A stretch of 64,000 nt of DNA from Kondoa malvinella (lineage: Eukaryota; Basidiomycota; Agaricostilbomycetes; Agaricostilbales; Kondoaceae). The stretch is taken from positions 434,001-498,000 of the forward strand of contig BCIM01000004.1 in assembly GCA_039545315.1 (NCBI GenBank), in the 5' to 3' direction. The notes below the pieces were generated by a model that saw only the letters and a program-made list of their open reading frames with translations, did not search any database and was not told the DNA's origin. This document shows, in pieces, positions 33,448 to 43,364 of the stretch (within the stretch, counting starts at the first letter, position 1; each line of letters starts with the position of its first letter). The translations under genes were made by a program, and so were the position numbers.

Positions 33448-33615
33448 ATGCCGAAGCGAGCGAAACAAGTAGCTTCTGCGCTGATGAACAGGTATCCCGA
33501 GGCGACAGGGTATCTTTGTGGCCTGCTAGGCTTGGTATCTGTCGGAATCAAGTCACGGTTCGCGGACAAGATGAGTCAAGAAAATATCTCGACCAGTGTT
33601 GGCGATAAGCGATAA
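33448..33615 (+). CDS. 55-codon ORF abutting TRP4 (uORF or small protein)
   Basis: ATG at 33448 to TAA at 33613-33615. The product begins MPKRAKQVASALMNRYPEAT and has a hydrophobic middle (GYLCGLLGLVSVGI) followed by a charged tail. Its stop is separated from the TRP4 ATG (33618) by two nucleotides. The amino-acid make-up, basic amphipathic N terminus plus one short span, looks like a small mitochondrial or membrane protein rather than random translation. It could instead be a regulatory upstream ORF in the TRP4 leader, or the upstream member of a bicistronic message. I recognise no family. Confidence 0.4.
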   Translation: MPKRAKQVASALMNRYPEATGYLCGLLGLVSVGIKSRFADKMSQENISTSVGDKR

Positions 33616-33617
33616 GC

Positions 33618-34878
33618 ATGTCGAGCGTTAAAGTGAATGGCTTCAAGGCAACGTCAGTCTCCCGGACTGCATATGCACACCAAAGTACTCATGCTTGCAA
33701 CGACAACAGACCCTCGACGGAAACTTTCAAACCGCTCTTGAAGCTCTTAGCAGTCTCACCAGAGAAGTTCACGCCGGCAGACTTGGAGAATGCCATTGAG
33801 CATATTTCGCATCCTCAGGGCACGACAGACGCACAACTGGGCAGCTGGTTGACATGCATTCATTTCCTAGGTCGAGAGCGAGATCCAGAGTTCTTAGCAC
33901 AATATGCAAGATTGACAAGGGCCAAAGCTGTTACTGTGGATTTACCGAATAGGAGTGGTGCTGTTGTGTGTGATATCGTGGGCACGGGAGGTGATGGCCA
34001 AGATACATTCAATGCTTCTACTGCAGCCGCGATCGTAGCGAGCGGTGTACCTGGTATGCGAGTATGCAAGGTCCGTTCTTCATCTCTCTTCGTCTATATC
34101 GTCCTGACATCGGATGCCAGCACGGATCTAAAGCATCAACGTCAAAATCAGGTTCTGCAGATTTCCTAGTCGAACTAGGTATCCCCATCACAGATCTACC
34201 AGCAGGTCACCTACCGCATTCTTCTCCCTTCTTGTTCCTGTTCGCTTTCCTCTACCATCCAACCTTTGCGAAAACCTCTCCAGTCAGGAAACAATTACCT
34301 TTTCCTACGATCTACAACCTCCTTGGACCGCTCATCAATCCTGGTAGACCGGATGTCATGGTGCTAGGAGTGTATAGTAGGGATCTCGGACCGGTTTTCG
34401 CCCATGCTTTGAAACAGAATGGCGTCAAAGGTTGGGTCGTATGCGGTGCTGAAGGACTGGACGAGATTTCACCTGCTGGACAAACCTATGTGCGTCTTGT
34501 TTCTTCCTATTATGAAAGAAGACTGATTTGTATGACTAGGTCTGGGAAGTATCATCAGAAGGCATTGAAGAAAAGGTCATTACACCGGAAGATTTCGGTC
34601 TTCGGTCACATTCTTTAGAAAGCGTTCGATCTGGTACAGCAGAAGAGAACGCGTCTACGTTCAGACAATTGTTGGAAGGTGAAATACAGCAAGATTCAGC
34701 GCTGGAAACTTTCGTCATGCTCAATGCCGCTGCTCTGTTGTTTGTTTCTGGGAAAGCGAAAGATTTGGTTGATGGTGTGCGGTTGGCGAGGGAAAGCATC
34801 ACGAGCGGGTCAGCAAAGAGAGTATGCGAGGAATTTGGGCAGGCTGTGAGGGAGAGAGTTGACGCGTCCAAGTCATGA
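33618..34878 (+). CDS. TRP4: Anthranilate phosphoribosyltransferase
   Basis: Exons 33618-33652, 33710-34070, 34121-34489 and 34540-34878 give 367 residues. The PRPP-binding motif is clear near residue 103 (GTGGDGQDTFNASTAAAIVA), followed by HGSKASTSKSGSADFLVELG, FLFAFLYHPTF, TIYNLLGPLINPGRP and AEGLDEISPAG. The enzyme transfers phosphoribose to anthranilate, the second dedicated step of tryptophan synthesis. The length is normal. A candidate donor gtcacc at 34206 was not used because reading through preserves PHSSPFLFLFAFLYHP. It shares a short region with the divergent F-box gene, and a 55-codon ORF ends two nucleotides before its start codon. Confidence 0.93.
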
Positions 34879-34906
34879 GATTACCAGTATCACATGAACA
34901 ACGACT

Positions 34907-37441
34907 ATGCGAGCTCTATGGAGTAATACCAAAGCGCTCAATCTGCGCGTCAATGGTGATACCCAGCAACCACAGGCTATACCGCAGCAGCCTAATGGAG
35001 GTGCTGCTGAGCTGCATTCTCCCTTGACATTATCGCAAACACAACAACCGGCTTACAAACTCATTGGACAGCGTAATCGAACGCAGCACTCGCCCGCTGC
35101 TTCCATTAGCATTTCTACAAGTAATTTAAACAAGGCGAGAAGCAGAAACCCTTCACATGATTTGGTTGAACAAGACACTCAAGTGTTGCCCTTTGCATCT
35201 TCTGCGTTGGACATGCAAACGCCAGAGGCATCACACGGTTTCCCTATGTCGCCTGTGTCTGCGACGTCTTCAATTGGGCCCAGTAGCATCTTTGGCTCGG
35301 GCCTACGTGCAAGTGCTTCTAGCTCGGTTGGCGGTGATTCGAGCATACATACGCCTACGAAAGAAGATATGGTCATGGATTTGCTCAGTAGTCAAGCCAT
35401 GTTGGAATCAAAGGACTTTGCCGTCATGTCGTGGGATGAACTAGAAGGTGTCAAGCGGGTCGGTCTTCCATCCTTTGGCATATGCTGATCAACCTTGCTA
35501 ACGAGCAAATAGGAACATGCACTGCTGACCAACAAGATTAATGCCCTGACTCACAAATTGAATTTGGAAATCAAGATGCGCGATGCTGCTTCTTCCCTCG
35601 CACGATCAGTAGCACTCTCGCCACCTTCCAAGATGTCCCGCTCCGAATCTTCAAGTCAAATAGACTCCTCCAATACCAAGATTGCTTCCATCACAGCAGA
35701 CCTGGCAAATTTACAACAGCGAGAAGCTGAACTTCGCACACGTTTGCTCCGACACATGGCTGCCGTCCTTTCACTCGTCCTATCACGTAGAGAAGATGAA
35801 GAGCGATCCTTCACTGAACCTTTCTCACCTTCCCGGTCCACAACTACCTCTCGTTCAGCTACCCCAGCTAAGTTTGACGGTCATCATCTTTTCGCCAACA
35901 ACAAGCATGCCATTACACCTCGCTCACCACAATTAGGTCAATCTACATTCTCTTCCTCTGCGCATTTAGAACGATTAGCCGATGTAGAAGGAGAACTGGC
36001 TCATGCGCAAAGAATGATCAACGAACAAGCGGAAGAGATCCAAGCACTTCGACAGCAGTATACTTTAGCTGATTCTAGAGCGAGGCAATTTGAAGATGGG
36101 ATGATTGCTAGTAAAAGTCGAATGAGCGCCAAAGAAGAGGAAGGTCGAAAGAGAGAGGAGGAGATGAGGGAGGTGAGGAGGAAAGAAGGAGAGATGCTTC
36201 ATTGGCGCGAAGAAGTGCTTGGAGTGATGGGAAGGCATAGATTGGGAAGCAGTGCTGCTGAATTAGATTCAGGTCTAGGCGAGATGGGTCGGAAAGTCAG
36301 AGGTCTAGAATCAGAAGTGGAGAAAGCCAGAGCGGATCAACTGGAAGCAGCTAGTAATGGAGCATTGCAAGAAGATCTACATGCTCTAGAAGAAGAACGG
36401 CAACACCTCGAACAGACGCTGCAAGATGCTGACGCGCAAATCCACGAGCTGGAATCAAGACTTGCAGCTACAACTACCCAATCTTCCTCAACGCAAAAGG
36501 AACTCTCTGCGAAGATTGATGAGTTGTCGAGTAGGGAAACACGAACAATGAAGTCCCTGGCGGAGATATGGAAGGCGCTTCCATCTTCGGAAGCGAGGCT
36601 AAAGGTAGCCGATTCAGACGACCTCAAAGCCTTCAAAGCATGCTTCACTTCAAGTAGTCGGATACCGCTTGGCAACTTCGGTCTGGATCTTGTCAATGCA
36701 CCAAAGTTTACTATCGAAGAGTTTGTCGATAAGGTGAGATCTTGAATCTGTTACTCAGCTGTACTTACGGATTTATAGATTCGCAACATGCTTGCAGATG
36801 ACAAGAAGCTGGTCGATCGTCTGGTACAGCATGAGGCACAGGTCGACCAGCAGAGAACGAATGTCGAGCGGTCGCAAAGACAATTGGCTGAATCACAGCA
36901 AAGCATGCAGAGGCATCAGAAACAGGTAGGCGCCCCCTCATGCACCACTTGAATCAAGCTGACATTCGTACAGGTCGCCGAGCTAGAAGAACGCATCGAG
37001 ATATCTTCACAGCAAGAAGTCAGCATGCTTGAACGCCTCAACGAGCTCTCCCAATCTGTAGAGCAACATCGAATGGAAAAGCGTAAAGCAGAAAACACCG
37101 CTCAAGCTGCCTCAGAGCGGGTCAAACAACTCGAAAGCGAACAAACCAAGATGCGCTCGTCGATAGATTCGCTTTCAGCTGAATTGGCAAAGGCTGGGGA
37201 TACGGAACAGCTTGAACTCCAGATCAATGACCTCAAGGATGATTTGGCGGATGCGCAGGAGGAAATTGAGCAGCTCAAGAGTAGGGAGAGCAAACAGCGG
37301 ACAGCTCTCTTGGATGAGCTTAACTCTCTTCAGCAAGGCGAGTCCCGTATCGCATAATGATGATGTGCCGTTCTAATGATATGCACAGAGGCGTCTACAT
37401 TGCGTATGCAACTGCGGAAAGCAGAACGACAGCGAAAGTAA
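34907..37441 (+). CDS. Uds1 (Up-regulated during septation 1) domain coiled-coil protein
   Basis: Exons 34907-35458, 35513-36733, 36779-36925, 36974-37337 and 37389-37441 give 778 residues. A disordered Ser/Gln-rich N terminus leads to the Uds1 domain: KEDMVMDLLSSQAMLESKDF, VMSWDELEGVKREHALLTNK, NLEIKMRDAASSLARS. Long coiled coils follow (ADVEGELAHAQRMINEQAEE, LHALEEERQHLEQTLQDADA). Uds1-domain proteins are cytoskeleton- or septum-related, with little biochemical data. The last intron appears to use a GC donor (GCGAGT at 37338); it joins SLQQ to EASTLRMQLRKAERQRK. Without that splice the frame would end at a stop after GESRIA, 20 nt further on. Confidence 0.8.
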
Positions 37442-37600
37442 CTACTATGTCGTATATCAGATTTACTGGGGAAAGGGCTATTGTGAAGATCAATAGCTAT
37501 TGCTTTAGCGTGATCTGTATACACTGTACTCTTGTACAACTGTAGTCACCCGACTTGTGAAAAGGTGTTGGCTTGACCCAAAACCACGTCAAGCAGCAAA

Positions 37601-38217
37601 ATGTTTCAATCCCTCCGACAGCTGCCAAAGACGCTCACACGCTACCTGTCCACGTCCACAACACCGCTGAGTTCGCCAGAAAGCGCTTTACGACTTCTCA
37701 AATCGCAGCCTTCGCATTACATTATCGCTCAACTGCACCTCCGTCGCTACCTCTTGACGCCCAACGACATCCTCACTGTGCCTCGCATATCTTCACTGAA
37801 CGTAGGCGACACTATTCAACTATCTCGAATATTAGAAGTCGGTTCAAGAGACTATACACTCCGACCGCCAGCAGCTGAAAAAGGCCAAGAACCCAATATA
37901 TTGCATAACGTCCAAGTTATGGCTACTGTGATTGAACATACGAAATCGAAGATGCAGTTTATCGAAAAGTTTAAACGGAGGCAGAGGTATAGCAGGCGAT
38001 TGATGCACAAAGGCCAGTGGTGCGTTTCGCTCTGATTTGTCTTTATGGCGTTTGTGCTCATGGTGTGGGCAGGACGAGATTCAGGATTGGCGAGATTCAG
38101 ATCCAGGAAGGGCAGGCGAATGAGATAGAGCAGAAAAGAGCGGGACAGGCTATTGGGGATAAGGTGGATGCTCAGAAAGGCGTGGATGGTCAGGTGATGC
38201 ATGGTACGGGGCCGTGA
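37601..38217 (+). CDS. Mitochondrial large-subunit ribosomal protein bL21m
   Basis: Exons 37601-38016 and 38073-38217 give 186 residues. A presequence (MFQSLRQLPKTLTRYLSTST) is followed by the bL21 fold: HYIIAQLHLRRYLLTPND, the Asn-Val-Gly turn SLNVGDTIQLSRILEVGSRD, VMATVIEHTKSK and the rRNA-binding KFKRRQRYSRRLMHKGQ with TRFRIGEI after the junction. It is a structural protein of the mitochondrial 54S subunit. The C-terminal extension (EIEQKRAGQAIGDKVDAQKG) is not part of the bacterial core. It is the third mitochondrial-translation or respiration gene on this plus strand. Confidence 0.87.
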
Positions 38218-38865
38218 GGTGAGCATCGATGGCTGGAATGGCACTTGTAGTGCTTACAGTCCCTCCTTGTTTGTCTCACAGGCTGAACCTTTTGCTCTTG
38301 GAGATTCGGCTGATGGGCGAAACGATCGGGGCTAAAGTGAGCATGAGCAGCCAATTGGTGTGCATGACGCTTACGATGCGCGCCATGTCCACAGGGACCT
38401 CTCTGCTCGTCTTTGGTATTGCAGGCTCGCTGCAATAACTTGTCATGGCTCGAAGGAATCACAACAAATGCAGCAATGCACAGCAGGTCGAAACGCAAGA
38501 TGCAATCACCAGCCCGAGAAATTATGCCCGCGGTTTCGAGTAAAGTCCGCATCTGAAGCACAACATCCGAATTTTGCCAGCGTCAGCAGTCTAATCAGCT
38601 TCAGCTCCTGTTCATCCGCGGGCTGCTGTTCTCTTCGATGAGCAACCGATTCTTCAAATTGGCGGGTGTCCCATAGAAGAGAACGGAATCACAGGCGATG
38701 TGTTGCGCAAACTTCAGCAGAACATGTACATACCTTTCGCTGTGCTGTGCATGCTTGCATTCTAAATGAGCATAAAAGTAATATTTGCTGACTGACTCTT
38801 CGATCATAACATCCACTCCGCTGCCCAAAATTACTGCTCGTCTCCTATCTCCAGGCAAGCTCAGC
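38218..38865. other. Intergenic region
   Basis: About 650 bp between bL21m and the deformylase gene. Open frames on both strands (up to 92 codons on the minus strand, 38601-38879) show no domain or splice structure and one overlaps the deformylase start. No RNA gene recognised. Confidence 0.35.
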
Positions 38866-40397
38866 ATGGCCGCCAGCAAATCCTACTACCTGACGCTTAT
38901 AGCGCATCAAGATAGACCTGGCAGTGCGTCCTCTCTCTCCCTCCGTGGGATTTGACCTGAACTTGGCAATACTAGTTTCTGCTGCTGTGTCCAATTTCCT
39001 AGCTGAGCGTAAGCTAAACATCCTTGAATCTGCTCGTATGCCCTGCTTCTATCCCCCTCACGAGCCTCATAGCTGACCAACGAGCAGAATACGGCGATGC
39101 GACAACTTCAAGATTCTTTATGCGAAATCATTTCGAATCTACCAGTCAAAGCAGCTTGACAGAGATGCAAGAGATCAAAGACGCTTTTGGTCAAGTTGCT
39201 GAGAGCTTGGGTAGCACCTTTGAGTTGCATAGGGCTGAAGAGAAGCCTAATGTTTTGCTTAGTGAGTCTTCTCCCTCTTGGCCTGTCTCTTCTCTTCCTT
39301 GGGTGGTCTCCGTGCTATGTCTCTGTCTGCGCCTGACCGTAACTGAGCGCTGAATACAAGCTGCTCTATTCGCTACTTGTCTTGTGGATGAGACAGTCGA
39401 GAACACTCTTTGACACTTTCTTCTATAGTGGTCTCCAAGATCGGTCACTGTCTAAACGACCTCCTCTTCCGAGCTTCAACAGGTCAACTCCCAGTCAACA
39501 TTTCGCTCATAGTATCAAACCATCCCGATTTCAAACACTTGGCAGAAGTGTACAAAGTTCCTTTTCATCATATTCCAGTCAACAAGGACATTAAACCTCA
39601 GGCTGAGCAAGAGGTGCTCGATTTGGTCAAGCAGCATGAGGTTGAATTGGTCGTGCTGGCACGGTATATGCAAGTGATGAGTGCCAATTTTTGTGAAAAG
39701 GCGGTGAGTCGCTTCGGCTGGCTTTGCTATTGTGCTTCTGGCTGATACGCTTTCCAAAGCCGCCGACAATCAATGTACATCATGGGCTATGTGGGTTTAC
39801 CTCTGTATGCCTTCGAGTCGAAAACTCATTCTATCCAGTACCCGCTTTCCAGGGTGCAAAACCCTATCATCAGGTATTTGTCTACAGCGCGACTGAGCGG
39901 TAGTGTACTAAAACCATGTTCATTTCCTGATTTACAGGCATTCGATAGAGGAACAAAGATGTAGGATCCACCAGCTTTGTTAGCCTGTCTTAGGCTTACA
40001 GTGGCTATGTCGATCTATAGCATCGGCGCTACGAGTCACTTTGCTTCGAAAGATCTAGATGAAGGACGTATGTCTGTCTGTTACCTGCTCTTTTCGAGAT
40101 GTTGACATGCTGGCGGTACAGCAATCATCGAACAAGACGTAGAAAAAGGTACGATCGCAAGTGACCCATTCAGCTTAGGCTGACTGCGTATTTCCGGCTG
40201 TACAGTACATCACGCGATGGACCCAAAAGCGCTTGTGAACCTGGGTAGCGCGATAGAATCTACTGTGCTGGCGAGAGCCGTCAAGTGGTGGGCTGAACGA
40301 AGGGTGCTGCTGGTCAGTTCATGCTCTCGTCTGCCTTCTGTAGGCTGATCAGACCGTGATATGACAGAACGGTCACAAGACTGTTGTGTTCAACTGA
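38866..40397 (+). CDS. Formyltetrahydrofolate deformylase (PurU-like)
   Basis: Eleven exons (38866-38923, 38976-39035, 39088-39261, 39429-39703, 39760-39790, 39839-39873, 39938-39960, 40021-40067, 40122-40148, 40206-40312, 40368-40397) give 288 residues. An N-terminal ACT domain (YYLTLIAHQDRPGISAAVSN, SRFFMRNHF) precedes the formyltransferase-type domain: KIGHCLNDLLFRASTGQLPV, ISNHPD-like IVSNHPDF, YMQVMSANFCEKA, INVHHGLLPAFQGAKPYHQA, GATSHF and LDEGPIIEQDVEKVHH. It hydrolyses 10-formyl-THF to THF and formate, feeding formate to purine synthesis or balancing one-carbon pools. The catalytic Asn-His-Asp set is present (N in PTIN, HHG, DEGPIIEQD). Length equals bacterial PurU. Confidence 0.9.
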
Positions 40398-40721
40398 AGA
40401 AGTCGATCTCTAAGAGACTGCAGACTGAACGTGCTAGAAAAGGGTCGGGAATTAGATGAGCTACAGTAGATTGTGTATTGTTCTGCAGAATTTGTATTGC
40501 ATTTCACAATATTCATGGCCAGGCCTCAAGGTCGGCATTTTCCTTCGCTTCTTCCTGCTGCATGACTCTACCATAAACGAAATACGCCTCGCACAAAAGA
40601 GCGGAATTACGATCACGGAGACCTCCATGCAAATTCCTCACGCCTGTAAGTAGCTATGCAGGCCGGCTAATGCATCACAATAGTTGATTTCATCAGAGCG
40701 TGCGCGCGAGACTGACGTAAT
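40398..40721. other. Convergent intergenic region
   Basis: Between the ends of the deformylase and the phosphotransferase genes; short frames only, nothing recognised. Confidence 0.4.
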
Positions 40722-42374
40722 TCACATGACACCATATAGAGCCTTGAATGCCTCCCTCTTCGCCGGATCCTCAGAAAATGCTTTCCACTTCTTTCTGGCA
40801 TTCGGGAATGCTTCAGGGCTTTCACCTGCGATATAATTGCCCTGTCGAAAAGCAAATGCGGGTCAATAAAAGTGATACTTAGTCAAATTCAGCTGACCTC
40901 GTCCATCACATCAGTCTTGCCGTATTTCAGGCTGAACATATTGATGTCTCTTGCCTCGCAGATATCTTTACAGACTCGCATACAATAGTAGGCGTGATCA
41001 GCCAAAGCCAGGCAGACAACGGTTGTCATGATTTGTATCGATGGAGGAGAAGGAGTCGTTTTGAATTGCGATCGGGAGTGGTGCATGAAGGAAAAGAGCA
41101 AAAGCAGAGCTGGCCATAGTCTAGTAACCCAGTCAGTCGAACGTTATCTAGACGACGGAAAGAAGTGCAAACAAGGATGAGTCGAACGTAGGCATCTTTG
41201 CCCGTGTCATAGATTGCACAACCAGTATGCATGCAGCCTTGCCAACCGCAAAGCCGTGAATGAGCATAAAGAGTGCTGGCTGACGGGCGGTAATTGGTTG
41301 CGACAGGTAGATCATGTAGTTAGCCGCCATGAGAATGACGAGGAGAATCAGCAAGTAAAATGTTTGAAGGTTCAGACGTCTTCGAGGAATACGTAGTCCA
41401 ATATCGTCCAACGGTGAAGGGCGTCCAAGTAGAAGCAAGATGTTCTGCAGAGTCTTCCGCACAAAACCGAATCCGCTTTGACAGACCAGGAAGCTGCCCA
41501 ACGCCAGATGAAAGCCGCCAACGTTCAAGCCTTCTGACCATACTTGCTGTCCCTTCCATGCTGTTGCGAGTTGTAGGATAATCGCGAACCATTGTACTTC
41601 AGTTACATCGAATTTCTCAAAGATGCAAGAATGAGTGAAGTACGCTATGGCAGTCGCAAATGTGAACATGAGCGAGATGATCAACCAGCGAAGCGCCTGT
41701 AGCTTACCAACGGAATGCGTTGTATAGAGAGCGATCCTATTGATCAAATAAGCTCGGTCCAATACACCAACAAATTGATGATAGCTTACATCGAGCAGCC
41801 AAAAAGAAGTATCAGGAGATCGGAATGTCCAATCCTGCCAGCAGATGAGCTCAATTTGACGACCAGCATAAAATTCTTACTGAAACGCACTTGCTAGCGA
41901 TATTGCAAGGAACGTAGTCGACAAGGAGTCTGCCGCGTGATCTGTGAACTCTTCTAATTCACAGCATTGAGTCCGGTATCTGTTCGACTACCAGATTAGC
42001 TATATTTTGTAATACAGGTGTCGTGGAATTTACGATTGTTTCCCGTCCAGAGCATCGTACGTTTGGTAGAGGAACAAGCTGATGGCGTTGACTACATATA
42101 GCCAAGACGGAGCGAATTCTGTGAATGTAGGTGTGTAGTAGAGCGTCAGTCCAGCGGATCCAGAACTCGTCAGAAGTCCAATAGCCGTAATTTGGGAAGC
42201 TGTCCAATGTGCTGGCACATAGTTGACGAGCCATCTCCAGAAGGGTTGTACATAGCCGTCGAGATAGGAGACGCTGTAGGCATTGTAATGATATGGCTGG
42301 TATTGGAGGAATGCCATCTGTCTTTCATCTAAGACGCGTCCAACGCGGCTGCGTTTTGCAGCTTTGCTAGCCAT
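40722..42374 (-). CDS. Ept1/Cpt1-like CDP-alcohol phosphotransferase with altered motif
   Basis: Multi-exon gene; first exons 42034-42374, 41881-41979 and 41790-41834, then from 41736 leftwards, ending at TGA 40722-40724. The start MASKAAKRSRVGRVLDERQM and the text WRWLVNYVPAHWTASQITAI, FLYQTYDALDGKQ and DHAADSLSTTFLAISLASA identify the ethanolamine/choline phosphotransferase family, ER-membrane enzymes of the last Kennedy-pathway step. Later parts are polytopic (RWLIISLMFTFATAIAYFTH, FYLLILLVILMAANYMIYLS) and end in a soluble tail (SPEAFPNARKKWKAFSEDPA). At the exon 1/2 junction the signature reads DGKQ-SYRTQCCELEEFTDHAAD, lacking the usual AR pair and glycine and one residue shorter. Either activity is altered or a nearby frameshift or missplice hides the normal motif. 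Exact inner exons were not all resolved. Confidence 0.78.
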
Positions 42375-42707
42375 GGTTCTTGAGTGGTTATCGTCTCCAA
42401 AGAAGAAGTTTTGACGATCTGCATCGAGGAATTTCGCTACCAGCTATAGGCCGCCCGTCTGTTTATCGCCGCAACGGCATTTGACTCTCCTCACGTCAGA
42501 GGGCACCGAAAGAACGGTAAGCTGCCAGCTGCCAGCATGCTGGTATGTGTAGGAAACAGATGGAGTCCTGTCAAAGACCCAGGGAAAGAAAGGAAGAGAG
42601 GGTGAATGAGCGTCTTTTAGATGTGCACACGGGTCCGATGTGTCTTCCTCGCTGATGCACAGTACCTGGTTATCAGCTGCTTTGACTCGTTCTGTACGCT
42701 CGCGCGA
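42375..42707. other. Intergenic region upstream of the Ept1-like gene
   Basis: Promoter of the Ept1-like gene and 3' side of the next minus-strand gene. A small inverted/direct tract (gctgccagctgccagcatgctgg, within 42530-42552) is present. No gene supported. Confidence 0.35.
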
Positions 42708-43315
42708 TCATGGCCAGCGTGGCCGCGGGTCGACAAAGATGGTACTGACGACCATAGTAGGCCTCGCGATGATTCGATATGAGAACGCTGCTAGGCCACC
42801 AGCAGCACAGGCTGACGTGTCGATGATGTCTGAACCGATCGAGCGAGCGTCCATTTGATTGAATGCATAAGTAGCCCGAATCAAGGTAAACCAGAAGAGA
42901 AGCTGGCACTCTGTCGCTGAGCCACATAATTGAAATGTAGCTGACACTGTGCAGGAGCACAAGGGCATTGAAAAGACGGGTTTCCAACGACGGGTTCAAG
43001 CACTGTTCAAGTCCGAGTCGGTGCAGCTGGTGTTTACTAGCTTGTGGACTGGCCTGCTTAATCTGATCTAGAGCCCGTGCTTTGTATTTCTGCAGTGATT
43101 TGCATTCGTTGAGCTCAAAGGTCCTGTCTCGACTGCTGCATGACCGAAGTCTAGTCCGAGCGATGGAACAGGCAGAGGGCAAGGCGTAGCAAAGGCAGCA
43201 GCAGGTTTGCCCAGAGAAAGATGAATGCTGATAGCACGAGGCCAATACTAATGACGCTGGACAGTCGGTCGAGTGAAACCAAAATGCATGAAATGTCATT
43301 TGTGCAGGGTATCAT
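42708..43315 (-). CDS. Putative polytopic membrane protein, unrecognised
   Basis: Read leftwards from ATG at 43315: MIPCTNDISCILVSLDRLSS then a strong membrane span (VISIGLVLSAFIFLWANLLL). A short intron starting with GTTCC near 43168 joins to a charged cytosolic-type loop (ECKSLQKYKARALDQIKQAS, HRLGLEQCLNPSLETRLFNA) and a second span (LVLLHSVSYISIMWLSDRV). Another intron probably removes about 42880-42830 before the last stretch (DTSACAAGGLAAFSYRIIAR) with stop at 42708. Splice sites are tentative and no family is recognised. The start lies only 50 bp from the end of VPS10 on the same strand. Confidence 0.45.
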
Positions 43316-43364
43316 AATGCTGGTTAAGTGTGCTTGATACTGTCCTTCTTTGGTACTGCCTTAC

